From: Sandaracinaceae bacterium
GTDB taxonomy: Bacteria > Myxococcota_A > Polyangia > Polyangiales > JADJQN01
DNA: 64,000 nucleotides
Assembly: GCA_016712745.1 (NCBI GenBank)
Contig: JADJQN010000001.1
Location: forward strand, 1,674,001 to 1,738,000
Direction: 5' to 3'
Of this stretch, positions 42,496-51,595 are shown piece after piece. Within the stretch, counting starts at the first letter, position 1, and the number at the start of each line of letters is the position of its first letter. The position numbers were made by a program, and so were the translations under genes. A model generated the notes under the pieces. The model saw nothing but the letters and a program-made list of their open reading frames with translations. It ran no database searches and was not told the DNA's origin.

Positions 42496-44964
42496 ATGAT
42501 CGAAGGCATCGGCGGTGAGCTGCGCGGACTTCTAGTCAATGCACAGGACGCAGCAAGGTCGCGACGGCAAGAGCTGTCCACCGCGCATCTGCTTCTCGCG
42601 ATGCTGCAAACCGACGGCGAGGTTGCCGGCCTGCTCACCAAGCTTGGCGTGCGCGAGACAGAATTGCTGGATTCGCTCAAGTCGTTGCATCAAGAGCCCA
42701 ATACCGCGCTCGATATCTCGCTCGAACGCGCACGCAAGACTGCCGTCGGTCTCGACGAAAAGACGCCGCGCGGCGCGCATTTGCTTTGGGCGCTCATGCG
42801 CGAATCGCGCTCGGCCGCACATCAGTGTTTGAACCGATCCGGCACGAACGCAAAGAAAGTCGAGACCGAGCTTGCTCAGAAGCTCGGCATGGCCGGCGCC
42901 CGCGCTCGTTCATTCCCAAGCTCCCTGCCTCCCGCCATGCCGGCGCCACGCGTCTCGCCGCCGGCCGGCGCGAGCCCGCTCGCCGATTCGCGTCGTACGC
43001 ACGCGCATCCGATGACGCACACACTGACGCCACGACATCCGCAGCGCGCGTCGCAGCGTGTGATCATGCCGAAAAACAAGAAAGTCGACGCTGCGCCGCA
43101 GCACGCGGACGTCGCGCCCGAGGCCTTCGCTATCGAAGAGATGCCGAATACAAACGCGTCCCCTTTCGAGCTTGACCGACGCAGCTTCCCTCTCCTCTCG
43201 TCGATCGGACGCAATCTCACGTTGCTCGCTGCCGAAGGCCACATCGATCCGGTCATCGGACGCGATGCGGAGATCGAAACTCTTTTCGACATCCTCGCGC
43301 GTCGTCGTGCCAACAACCCCTTGCTGGTTGGCCCTCCCGGTGTCGGCAAAACAGCGATTGTCGAAGGCCTTGCGCAGAAGCTCGTGGACAATCACACGAA
43401 TGGCGGTGCGAACTCTCCGCGCGTTGTAATTGAAATCTCATCCGGCGCGCTCGTATCGGGCACCGGCGTGCGCGGTGCTCTTGCCGATAAGCTCGCGCGT
43501 ATGCGTGCAGAAGTCGCACAGAGCGACGGCCGTGTTCTTCTTTTCCTCGACGAAATCCACAGCATCGTCGGTGGCCACGACGGCCCAGATGATCTCTCAA
43601 ACGAGCTCAAGAGCTCGCTTGCGCGCGGCGAGTTGCCATGTATCGGCGCGACCACCGAGGCTGAGTACAAAAAGCACTTCGAAAAGGATCCGGCGCTCGT
43701 TCGACGCTTTTCGCGTGTTGATGTCGCCGAGCCAAAGCCCGCCGACGCTGTGCGCATCCTGCGAGGCCTCATCCCGCGGTACGAAGCGCATCATTGCGTG
43801 GCTTACACCAAAGACGCGATCGAACAGGCTGTCGCCCTTTCCGTGCGCTTCATGCCAGATCAAAAGCTTCCCGATAAGGCAATCTCGATCCTGGATCTTG
43901 CAGCCGCGCGCGTGCGGAGGCGCGAGAAAGCCGTCGTCGACGTTGAAGCCATTGCTGAAGTGGTGAGCGAGCAAGCACACGTTCCACTTGAACGACTGCT
44001 AATGAAAGACGGCGACCGTCTTTTGCGCCTCGAGTCTTTTTTGGGCGAGCGCGTTGTCGGCCAGAAGAATCCGATTTCACGCATCGCGGATGCGCTGCGC
44101 AAGGGAGCGGCCGGCTTCCGCGGCGAGAGACCACTCGGAACATTCTTGCTTCTCGGGCCGACGGGCGTCGGCAAGACCGAAACTGCCAAAGCGGTGAGTG
44201 AGCTGCTCTTTGCGAGCACCGATATGACGCGCCTCGACATGAGCGAGTACGCAGAGGCGCACGCTGTCGCGCGTTTGCTTGGCGCGCCTCCGGGATACGT
44301 TGGTCACGACGACGGCGGCCAACTCACCGAGGCCGTGCGTCGCCGTCCGTATCAACTAGTCCTGCTCGACGAAATCGAGAAGGCGCATCCTGACGTCCTG
44401 CTCGCGCTGCTTCCGTTGCTCGACGAAGGACGTCTCACCGATGGTCGCGGTCGCACGGTCGATTTTAAGAACACTGTCATCGTCATGACGTCGAACCTGG
44501 GCGCGGTTGTTGTGAAAGAGAGCACGCGCATTGGCTTTGGCAGTGACGCGAGCAACGCGTCCACGGGCGATGGGGAACGTGCTTTGATGTCGGCCCGTCG
44601 CGCACTGCCGCCTGAGCTGTGGAACCGGATCGACGAGCCACTGTGGTTTGCGCCGCTGGGTCGCTTCGAAGTCGCACAGATCGCCGACCGCATGCTCGAG
44701 AAGGTCGTCGCGGTGATGCAGGACGAACACGGCATCGATGTCGAGTATGACGACGCTACGATCGACGCGCTCATCGACGCGGGAGGCTTCGATGCGACGT
44801 TGGGCGCACGCCCCATGCGCCGCATCGTGAGCCGCTTGGTCGAAGCAAGCCTAGCAACTGCGGTTCTGGGGGGTACATTCACGCGCGGAGACGCGATCAT
44901 GCTGGTCGGTGAGGGTTCGACGATTCGTCTCGAACGCGGCTTGAACCTAGACGCCGCCGAGTAG
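42496..44964 (+). CDS. ClpA/ClpC-like AAA+ unfoldase
   Basis: ATG 42496 is preceded by GGAGGCAAAGG; the open frame begins earlier at a TTG. The 822-residue protein has a Clp N-domain (about 1-145, with two repeats), a long linker rich in Ala/Pro/Arg/His (about 146-235), AAA module 1 (Walker A GPPGVGKT about 279, Walker B LLFLDEIHSIVG) and AAA module 2 (Walker A GPTGVGKT about 554, Walker B LVLLDEIEKAHPDV), and a C-terminal D2-small domain. No coiled-coil M-domain separates the modules, as in ClpA. RIGFGSD after module 2's sensor region places an IGF tripeptide where ClpP-binding loops lie, so it probably feeds substrates to ClpP. No clpP or clpS is adjacent. Confidence 0.93.
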   Translation: MIEGIGGELRGLLVNAQDAARSRRQELSTAHLLLAMLQTDGEVAGLLTKLGVRETELLDSLKSLHQEPNTALDISLERARKTAVGLDEKTPRGAHLLWALMRESRSAAHQCLNRSGTNAKKVETELAQKLGMAGARARSFPSSLPPAMPAPRVSPPAGASPLADSRRTHAHPMTHTLTPRHPQRASQRVIMPKNKKVDAAPQHADVAPEAFAIEEMPNTNASPFELDRRSFPLLSSIGRNLTLLAAEGHIDPVIGRDAEIETLFDILARRRANNPLLVGPPGVGKTAIVEGLAQKLVDNHTNGGANSPRVVIEISSGALVSGTGVRGALADKLARMRAEVAQSDGRVLLFLDEIHSIVGGHDGPDDLSNELKSSLARGELPCIGATTEAEYKKHFEKDPALVRRFSRVDVAEPKPADAVRILRGLIPRYEAHHCVAYTKDAIEQAVALSVRFMPDQKLPDKAISILDLAAARVRRREKAVVDVEAIAEVVSEQAHVPLERLLMKDGDRLLRLESFLGERVVGQKNPISRIADALRKGAAGFRGERPLGTFLLLGPTGVGKTETAKAVSELLFASTDMTRLDMSEYAEAHAVARLLGAPPGYVGHDDGGQLTEAVRRRPYQLVLLDEIEKAHPDVLLALLPLLDEGRLTDGRGRTVDFKNTVIVMTSNLGAVVVKESTRIGFGSDASNASTGDGERALMSARRALPPELWNRIDEPLWFAPLGRFEVAQIADRMLEKVVAVMQDEHGIDVEYDDATIDALIDAGGFDATLGARPMRRIVSRLVEASLATAVLGGTFTRGDAIMLVGEGSTIRLERGLNLDAAE

Positions 44965-44977
44965 AGACTGCGGGGCC

Positions 44978-45748
44978 ATGAGCTCCGACATTCATCTAGA
45001 AAACAAGGTCGCCATCGTCACGGGCGCAAGTCGCGGCATCGGCGAGGCCATCGCCAAGTCCTTCGCGCGCAATGGCGCGAAAGTCGTTCTGGCCGCACGC
45101 AAGCTCGAAGGGCTCGAGCGCGTGCGTGACGAAATCCAAGGCGCAGGCGGCAAGGCACTGGCCGTGGCCTGCCACGCCGGTGAACCCGACCAGATCGATG
45201 CGTTGGTCGCTCGTACGATCAAAGAGTTCGGCCAAGTCGACGTTCTCGTGAATAACGCGGCGACCAATCCCTACTTCGGTCCCATGATGAATCTCGAGTG
45301 GGCAGCGTGGGACAAGACGTTCGACGTGAACGTGAAGGGCTACTTCGCAGCGACGCGGGCTGTCGCCAAACATTTGATGGAGCGCAAGGCACACGGCTCG
45401 ATCGTGAACATGGCGAGCGTCGTAGGCTTCATGGGCTCGCCTCTGCAAGGCATCTACGCCATGACCAAGGCCGCCATCGTATCAATGACCAAGACCATGG
45501 CGATGGAGCTGGGTAGCGCTGGCATCCGCGTAAACTGCATTGCGCCCGGCGTAATTGACACGCGCTTTGCGTCGGCGCTCACGACGAACGAGGAAATCAT
45601 GGCCACTGTAAAAGCGCGCAACGCATTCTCGCGCATCGGTTCACCTGAGGAAGTCGCGGGAGCTGCGCTCTACCTTGCGAGCGACGCGGCGTCGTACACG
45701 ACCGGCCACACTCTTGTCGTCGACGGCGGCTGGACTGTGTCGCTGTGA
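44978..45748 (+). CDS. Short-chain dehydrogenase/reductase
   Basis: The 256-residue protein is a classical SDR: coenzyme motif TGASRGIG (about 15-22), VNNAA (about 91-95), and catalytic Asn 118, Ser 147, Tyr 160 and Lys 164, followed by IRVNCIAPGVIDT and the C-terminal GHTLVVDGG. It oxidises or reduces an alcohol/ketone with NAD(P)(H). The sequence is closest to DHRS4/glucose-1-dehydrogenase-type members, but the substrate is not determined by motif. It begins 13 bases after the Clp-like gene and overlaps the POT transporter by four bases (GTGA), so the three read as one unit. Confidence 0.93.
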   Translation: MSSDIHLENKVAIVTGASRGIGEAIAKSFARNGAKVVLAARKLEGLERVRDEIQGAGGKALAVACHAGEPDQIDALVARTIKEFGQVDVLVNNAATNPYFGPMMNLEWAAWDKTFDVNVKGYFAATRAVAKHLMERKAHGSIVNMASVVGFMGSPLQGIYAMTKAAIVSMTKTMAMELGSAGIRVNCIAPGVIDTRFASALTTNEEIMATVKARNAFSRIGSPEEVAGAALYLASDAASYTTGHTLVVDGGWTVSL

Positions 45749-47364
45749 GCACGACGGCCGCCGTTCAAGGTCCCAAGCCGCGCTGGCCCAAGGGAATTCC
45801 TTTTATCGTCGGAAACGAAGCCGCAGAGCGCTTCAGCTTCTACGGGATGAAGTCGATCCTTTTCGTCTATGTAAGCCTTCTACTCGTTCAGTTCCGCGAG
45901 CTTGGCGAACACGACCCCGCCCGCCTTCACGCTGAGGCCCACGCGACAGAAATCCAGCATCTCTTCATCGCCGGTGTGTACGCATTCCCGATGATTGGAG
46001 CCGTGCTCGCGGACCGCCTCTTCGGCAAGTTCCCGGTCATTATGTGGGTCTCGCTCATCTATTGCGCAGGCCACGCGGTCCTCGCGATCAGCGGCGACAC
46101 GCTGACCGGCGTCTACATCGGTCTCTCGCTTATTGCGTTTGGCGCGGGCGGCATCAAGCCATGCGTCTCCGCAAACGTTGGCGACCAGTTCACAGCCGAG
46201 AACGCCTCGCTCGTTCCCAAAGTTTTTCAGATCTTCTATTTCAGCATCAACTTTGGATCTTTCTTTTCGTCGCTGATTACGCCCTGGCTCTATCACCGCT
46301 ACGGCGCCGACATCGCGTTTGGCGTGCCTGGTGTACTTATGGGCATCGCAACACTCGTCTTCTTTCTTGGACGCAAAAAGTTCGTGAAGATTGAGCCCAA
46401 GCCCGGCGGCACGTTGGGGCTCATGGACGCGATTGCGACCATCGCCCTCTTCACGCCGATCGCCATGTTTCTCTTCGCCGACATGCTGAGCGCAGCAAGT
46501 CGCGTCGCCATCGCCGTGGGTGGCGTGCTCGTGTGGCTTTTCGTGTTCACCGCACGCCAGCGCAAGCAGCAGGACACCGGCTTTCTCGCGACCGTGCTTT
46601 ATTGCATGCGCAACCAGAGCAAACGCAAAGCCGGCGATGGCTATTTCGATGTAGCGCGGGAAAAATTCGGCGATGAGATAGCCGAAGGACCCATGGCGGT
46701 CATCAAGGTCGCTATCGTCTTCTCGATGGTGACGATATTCTGGTCCCTCTTCGATCAGCACGGCACCACCTGGGTCAATCAGGCAAACCACATGCACCTG
46801 CCGCTTCTGCCGGGTTGGCTCGGCGGCGACGGTATCGACGATCGCATTCTCCCCTCGCAAATCGCTGCGCTCAATCCCGCGATGGTGATGCTGGTCATCC
46901 CGTTTCTGAGCTTCGTTGCGTACCCCGCGCTCGAAAAGATGGGCGTGTCGATCACGCCATTGCGCAAGATGTCGTTCGGTATGTTCGTGGCGGCGCTCGC
47001 TTTTGTATCGGTCGCCCTTATTCAAGGTCACATCGATTCGAGCCCGAGCAAATCGGTTCACGTGATGTGGCAGATTATCCCGTACATCATCATGACGACA
47101 TCCGAAGTATTGGTCTCAGCGACGGGTCTTGAGTTCGCCTATACGCAAGCCCCGCGCGCGATGAAGTCGACGATGATGGGCTTTTGGCTGCTCACGGTGA
47201 GCTTTGGCAACAAACTAACCGCTGTGCTCGCTGGCCTCAAAGACATGCCGCTGCAGAAACTTTTCTGGATTTGCACCGCACTCATGATTGTCGCCGCATT
47301 GCTCTTCAGCATTCTGTCGTACTTCTACCGCGGCAAAACGTTCATGCAAGAGAGTGAATCGTAG
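45745..47364 (+). CDS. POT-family (PTR2) proton-dependent oligopeptide transporter
   Basis: GTG 45745 overlaps the SDR stop. The 539-residue protein has 12 or more hydrophobic helices and POT family motifs: NEAAERFSFYGMKSILFVYV in helix 1 (the ExxERFxxYG proton-coupling motif), GAVLADRLFGKF, GAGGIKPCVSANVGDQF and FYFSINFGSFFSSLITPWLY (second PTR2 signature), and NPAMVMLVIPFLSFVAYPAL. It imports di- and tripeptides with protons across the inner membrane. Length is at the long end for bacterial POTs because of extended loops between helices 6 and 7. Confidence 0.93.
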   Translation: MSTTAAVQGPKPRWPKGIPFIVGNEAAERFSFYGMKSILFVYVSLLLVQFRELGEHDPARLHAEAHATEIQHLFIAGVYAFPMIGAVLADRLFGKFPVIMWVSLIYCAGHAVLAISGDTLTGVYIGLSLIAFGAGGIKPCVSANVGDQFTAENASLVPKVFQIFYFSINFGSFFSSLITPWLYHRYGADIAFGVPGVLMGIATLVFFLGRKKFVKIEPKPGGTLGLMDAIATIALFTPIAMFLFADMLSAASRVAIAVGGVLVWLFVFTARQRKQQDTGFLATVLYCMRNQSKRKAGDGYFDVAREKFGDEIAEGPMAVIKVAIVFSMVTIFWSLFDQHGTTWVNQANHMHLPLLPGWLGGDGIDDRILPSQIAALNPAMVMLVIPFLSFVAYPALEKMGVSITPLRKMSFGMFVAALAFVSVALIQGHIDSSPSKSVHVMWQIIPYIIMTTSEVLVSATGLEFAYTQAPRAMKSTMMGFWLLTVSFGNKLTAVLAGLKDMPLQKLFWICTALMIVAALLFSILSYFYRGKTFMQESES

Positions 47365-47396
47365 CCTGGGGCGTGCCCGCGCGATACGTTTCATGC

Positions 47397-48779
47397 TCAT
47401 GCGCTAGCTCCCAGTGCGGCCTCGAGGGTCGCAGCCAAGCCAAAGAGTGAATGATCGGCGCCCACGCGTCCTATTAGTTGCACCCCGATCGGCAGTCCGT
47501 GGCTCGCACGTCCGGCCGGCAACGTCACCGCTGGCTGACCTGACGCATTGAAGGGCGCAGTGAGCGAGCCGCTCGGTGCAGCTGCGTGAAAGAGCGCTTC
47601 GGGCTCAAGCCCTGCAAACGACCCGACCTTAGGTGCGAATGACGGAGTGGTTGGCATGAGCCACACGTCAGCGTCGCCAAACCACTTGAAGACCTTGGTC
47701 TCGAACTTGAGCTTCGTCTCCCACATCGTCTCGTCGCTGACGCGGCGTCCTTGGGCACGTAGCCAACGGGTCACCGGCTCGGTGAATCGATCGCCAATCT
47801 TCGGCAGCGGGATGCCAGCGATCAGGCGCGACATCAGCGGTAGGAAATCGTCGACCGCAGCCTCAAGCGTTGGGCCCTCGTCAACATCGTGGCCCATCTC
47901 TTCGAGAAGTTTCGCTGTGCGACGAACAGCGCTCTGGATTTCCGGATCGACGGGCGCAATCCACGAGTTTACGCAGAAGCGAATGCGCAATTTCTTCGGT
48001 GCGCGCTCGCACGCGGCAATGAATGAATCCTCGCGCGCTCTTTCGCTGTGCATCGGTCGACCGGCCAAGACGTCGAGCAGCAGCGCGGCATCGCGAACAT
48101 CGTGCGCAATCGGTCCGTTACTCGCTAGACCAATCGGATCAATCTTTCGGTGTTCATTGTAAACGACGTGACGACTCGCTTTCCATCCAACCAGTCCGCA
48201 GAAGGAGGCCGGAATGCGAGTTGATCCCGCCCCGTCCGAGCCCGGCGCAATGGAAAGCATGCCCGACGCAACCGCGGCTGCGGGACCACCACTCGAGCCG
48301 CCCGCGTAACGAGACGTGTCCAACGGATTGAGTGCGGGTGGATGTATGGCTGTGTCTACGTAGGGCAAGATGGCAAGCTCGGACGTCGCAAGCTTGCCGC
48401 AGAGAACGAAGCCACCGTCGCGACAGCTCTGCACAAGTACGCCGTCGAGCGGCCACAGCACCCAAGTGAGTGCACGCGAGCCGACGCGCGTATGCATGCC
48501 GCGCATGTGTTCATGATCCTTGATGCCAGTCGGCACACCGAGAAAGCTCGGCAACTCACCGCCGCGCGCGATGCGTTCATCGGCAACATGCGCTGCGCGC
48601 AGAGCGCGTCTTCGGTCAAGCTCGACGAACGCGCCATACTTAGAGTTGAGCTCGGCAATGGCTTCGAACGTGGCACGCGTAACTTCGACGGAAGACACGC
48701 GACGTGTACGAACCAGGTGCGCAAGGTCGCGCGCCTTGCCGCGCAGGAGTTGCCGTACGTTCGCATGCGATGTAGTCAC
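47397..48779 (-). CDS. Amidase-signature family hydrolase
   Basis: The 460-residue protein has the amidase-signature triad: Lys 87 in GVPTGIKDHEHMRG, cis-Ser about 163 in GGSSGGPAAAVASG, and nucleophile Ser 186 in SDGAGSTRIPASFCGLVGWK. It hydrolyses a carbon-nitrogen amide bond in the cytoplasm. It resembles GatA, but no gatB/gatC is nearby and the C-terminus (SGQPAVTLPAGRASHGLPIG) fits stand-alone amidases of broad specificity. It converges on the POT gene and diverges from the third kinase. Confidence 0.92.
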   Translation of the reverse strand: MTTSHANVRQLLRGKARDLAHLVRTRRVSSVEVTRATFEAIAELNSKYGAFVELDRRRALRAAHVADERIARGGELPSFLGVPTGIKDHEHMRGMHTRVGSRALTWVLWPLDGVLVQSCRDGGFVLCGKLATSELAILPYVDTAIHPPALNPLDTSRYAGGSSGGPAAAVASGMLSIAPGSDGAGSTRIPASFCGLVGWKASRHVVYNEHRKIDPIGLASNGPIAHDVRDAALLLDVLAGRPMHSERAREDSFIAACERAPKKLRIRFCVNSWIAPVDPEIQSAVRRTAKLLEEMGHDVDEGPTLEAAVDDFLPLMSRLIAGIPLPKIGDRFTEPVTRWLRAQGRRVSDETMWETKLKFETKVFKWFGDADVWLMPTTPSFAPKVGSFAGLEPEALFHAAAPSGSLTAPFNASGQPAVTLPAGRASHGLPIGVQLIGRVGADHSLFGLAATLEAALGASA

Positions 48780-48987
48780 GAGCTAGAGCGTATCAGCGCA
48801 CGAAGAGCCGAGCGAAATCCGCCGGTCGAATTCTTCAACCAGGGCGCCATGCGCCGCGTTCTGACGGAAAGCACCTCCGGCGTGTCGTCGCGCTCGGGGC
48901 ATGTTGTCGCTAGAAGGCGCCCAACAGCACGCGCCGTTTGCATATCTCTTGCTTGGGACGTGTTGCGCGTGTCAAAAACGTCGGTCC

Positions 48988-50247
48988 ATGGCCGACGCAG
49001 CCAACCGCGAACTACCGAGGAACTTCGGTAAGTATCTGCTCTTCGACCGCATCGGCGCGGGCGGTATGGCCGAGATATATCTCGCGCGCGTGCAGGACGA
49101 GCTGGGCGGCGCCCGTCGCATGGTCATCAAAGAAATACTTCCTCAACTCTCAGCAGACGAAGGCTTTGCTGCGATGCTTATCGCCGAGGCGAAGCTTGCT
49201 GCGCAGTTGCGACACGCCAACGTCGTGCAAGTCGTTGACCTGGGTCGCGAAGAGGGGCGCCTTTACATCGCGATGGAGTACGTCGAGGGCTTTGACCTCA
49301 ATGCGCTGCTGCGCCGATTGTCTAAGAACAGAATCGGCCTTCCCTTCGAGTTCGCGCTCCTAATCGTACGCGAAGTATTGGCAGGGCTCGACTATGCGCA
49401 TCGGGCCAAGGGCGCCGACGGAATTCCTTTGGGCATTGTGCATCGCGATCTTTCGCCTTCGAACGTTTTGATTTCGATGGAAGGCGAAGTGAAGCTTTGC
49501 GATTTCGGAATCGCGCGAGCGCTCGGCGCGCAAGCCGAAACTGGCGCAGACGCCTCGGCGCCGCGACGCTCGCATCTGATCGGAAAGAGCGCATACATGT
49601 CGCCCGAGCACGCTCGAGGTGAGACCGTCGACTCGCGCGCTGACGTTTTCGCGGCGGGTATCTTACTCTGGGAACTCTCTGCCGGCCGGCGTCTCTACAA
49701 GGGCAACGAAGAGCAAATGCTGGCGATGGCGCAAGCTGCTGAGGTACCGAAGCTACCCAACACAAACTTTCCCTGTCAGGAAGACCTGCAAGCCATTCTG
49801 GACAAGGCGCTCACAAAAGATCGTGCCCACCGATACGCGAGCGCCGCAGAAATGATGAAAGCGCTCGACGCATACATCGTCAAAGCAAAGCAGTTCGCAT
49901 CCCAGCTTAAGTTCGGGTCGTTTCTGGTGGATCACTTCGCCGACGAGGTCATCGGAGTGCGTGGGGAGCGCGAGATCACGGCGCAGCAAAGCATCCGGCC
50001 CCCGGTAGTAAGCACAGGGCTCACGGCGTCTGAGCCGGCGACCGCCCAGCTGTCCGAAGCCGTGGCCGTGACCGAAGCCGTGACCGAGGAAGTGGCCCAC
50101 AGTAAAAGCCGGCCCGGCTCGCAGCCGCCCAAAACGAGATCCATCCCCGCCAAGCCCGCGTCAACGGGCGGCAGTCTCGGTTGGTTGTGGATCACGCTCA
50201 TCCTCGGGGCGAGCGCGTTGGTTGGCTACTTCTTGCTCGGTCGCTGA
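48988..50247 (+). CDS. Hanks-type Ser/Thr protein kinase with C-terminal membrane helix
   Basis: I use ATG 48988 (MADAANRELPRNFGKYLLFD); the open frame begins further upstream without protein character. The 419-residue protein has GAGGMAEIY (about 23-31), Lys 48, catalytic loop VHRDLSPSN with Asp 154, DFGIA at about 173 and SPEH in place of APE. The loop has Ser where HRDLKPxN kinases have Lys, a variant seen in several myxobacterial kinases. A Pro/Ala/Thr-rich linker leads to one C-terminal helix (LGWLWITLILGASALVGYFL) with almost nothing beyond it. It overlaps the convergent next gene by 22 bases. Confidence 0.94.
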   Translation: MADAANRELPRNFGKYLLFDRIGAGGMAEIYLARVQDELGGARRMVIKEILPQLSADEGFAAMLIAEAKLAAQLRHANVVQVVDLGREEGRLYIAMEYVEGFDLNALLRRLSKNRIGLPFEFALLIVREVLAGLDYAHRAKGADGIPLGIVHRDLSPSNVLISMEGEVKLCDFGIARALGAQAETGADASAPRRSHLIGKSAYMSPEHARGETVDSRADVFAAGILLWELSAGRRLYKGNEEQMLAMAQAAEVPKLPNTNFPCQEDLQAILDKALTKDRAHRYASAAEMMKALDAYIVKAKQFASQLKFGSFLVDHFADEVIGVRGEREITAQQSIRPPVVSTGLTASEPATAQLSEAVAVTEAVTEEVAHSKSRPGSQPPKTRSIPAKPASTGGSLGWLWITLILGASALVGYFLLGR

Positions 50248-51029
50248 CGAAGCTTCGCGCCGATCGCGCGTACGGACTTGGCATCGAGGCCGCCGCTTTG
50301 CGCTACGCGCAACATCCTCTGAGCCACCGCGATGTAAGCGGCTTTCGAGACAGGCGCTGACTCGAGCGCCCGCAGATGCGCACTAATCGTCGCAACGTCG
50401 CCGCGAACGATTGGCCCGGTGAGCGCCGCGGGGATGCCCAGTGTCATAACGTTCTCCCCGACGCCTCGTAGAAGGCCTCCTAGTGCGAGCACAGCGTCGC
50501 GCTTCGATAGGCCAACGTTGCGCAAGAGCTCGACGCAATCCACTAGATTTGCGAGTGAGCCGCCCACAAGAAGCACGGCCGCGGCGTGGTAGGCGGCTCC
50601 GTGAAAGCTGCCCACGACAGAGAGCGCGCGCATCGATTTCACGAGACGTCGCGCTACTGCCCGTGCCCGCGCGTCGCCGTCGATCACAAAGGTGGTACCG
50701 GAAACTACCGGTGTTTTCTTCTTGTCGGCGATGGAAACAAGTGGATGCATCACGCCGGTGCTGACGCCACGCTCCGCACATGCGTGTAGCGCCAGCGGGC
50801 CTACATTGCCGGCGCAGTGAAGAACGACGGTGCCTTTCTCAAGCTGCGGCGCCAAACGTTCACTCGTCGCTTCGATTGCAGGGTCACGTACCGCGACGAT
50901 GACGACATCCGCTTTGCCAATCGCAAGGCGCCCGCGCGACGCGATCAAGCGAACGGCAACGCCGGCTCGGGACAGTTCGCGCGCAAGCAGACTACCGACT
51001 CGGCCGCGGCCCACTACGACAACTTTCAC
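50226..51029 (-). CDS. Rossmann-like/DUF2520 dehydrogenase-like protein
   Basis: The 267-residue protein starts with a dinucleotide fold (MKVVVVGRGRVGSLLARELS), then DVVIVAVRDPAIEATSERLA and GTVVLHCAGN, and a C-terminal helical domain (HGAAYHAAAVLLVGGSLANL, GLLRGVGENVMTLG, ALTGPIVRGDVATISAHLRA). This is the Rossmann-like plus DUF2520 arrangement, related to pyrroline-5-carboxylate reductase and ketopantoate reductase. Members are uncharacterised oxidoreductases; in some genomes they sit next to panB/panC. It overlaps nadD by four bases (ATGA), so a cofactor-related role is plausible but inferred. Confidence 0.9.
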   Translation of the reverse strand: MKVVVVGRGRVGSLLARELSRAGVAVRLIASRGRLAIGKADVVIVAVRDPAIEATSERLAPQLEKGTVVLHCAGNVGPLALHACAERGVSTGVMHPLVSIADKKKTPVVSGTTFVIDGDARARAVARRLVKSMRALSVVGSFHGAAYHAAAVLLVGGSLANLVDCVELLRNVGLSKRDAVLALGGLLRGVGENVMTLGIPAALTGPIVRGDVATISAHLRALESAPVSKAAYIAVAQRMLRVAQSGGLDAKSVRAIGAKLRQRPSKK

Positions 51030-51595
51030 GCGCCCTCTTCTTCCGTGCGATAGAGCCGATGCTCGGCGATGTAGTCCATGACCGAGGCCGGCACGATCCC
51101 TTCCACGGGCTCGTTGCTATGCAGGCGACGTCGCACCTCTGTCGAGCTCACTTCAGGCAGCGTCACGGCGAGGTCCGCGCCGGCGCGGTGCCCCTCACGC
51201 CCCAGTACAAGCAACGGTGCCAGCGCAATCACCCGATCGAACGCATGCCATCGCGACGACTCGGCAAGTAGGTCTTCGCCCACTACCAAACGCAGACCAA
51301 CGTCGGGCATCCGCTTCTGCAATTCCTCAAGCGTGCGAAGTGTGTAGCTGTCGCCGCCAAGCTCTGCTTCCACGCGAGAAACTGTCACACGTTTCAGATC
51401 GGCGAACGCGCGCTCGGTCATCGCTAGACGCTGCTCGAACGGCGCCATCGCCTTGTGAAACGGATGCTGGAATGTCGGGACGACGATCAAGCTTTGGACG
51501 CGCGTGGCAGACAAAACCCATGAGGCTGCAAAGACGTGCGCCACGTGAGGGGGATTGAAGCTGCCGCCGAACACGGCGACCTCCCGTTGCGTCAC
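51026..51595 (-). CDS. nadD: Nicotinate-nucleotide adenylyltransferase-like protein
   Basis: The 189-residue protein has the nucleotidyltransferase motifs VAVFGGSFNPPHVAHVFAAS (HxGH-like, PPHVAH) and SSTEVRRRL near the C-terminus (ISSTxxR). In between are FQHPFHKAMAPFEQRLAMTE and LRLVVGEDLLAESSRWH. NadD joins nicotinate mononucleotide and ATP to give deamido-NAD in the cytoplasm. The length and motif spacing are normal. It overlaps both neighbours by four bases, forming a tight three-gene operon. Confidence 0.93.
   Translation of the reverse strand: MTQREVAVFGGSFNPPHVAHVFAASWVLSATRVQSLIVVPTFQHPFHKAMAPFEQRLAMTERAFADLKRVTVSRVEAELGGDSYTLRTLEELQKRMPDVGLRLVVGEDLLAESSRWHAFDRVIALAPLLVLGREGHRAGADLAVTLPEVSSTEVRRRLHSNEPVEGIVPASVMDYIAEHRLYRTEEEGA

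Noticed and set aside
45880..47061. 393-residue minus-strand frame opposite the POT transporter
   Set aside because: Arg/His/Asp-rich shadow of membrane-helix codons; the plus strand has full POT motifs.
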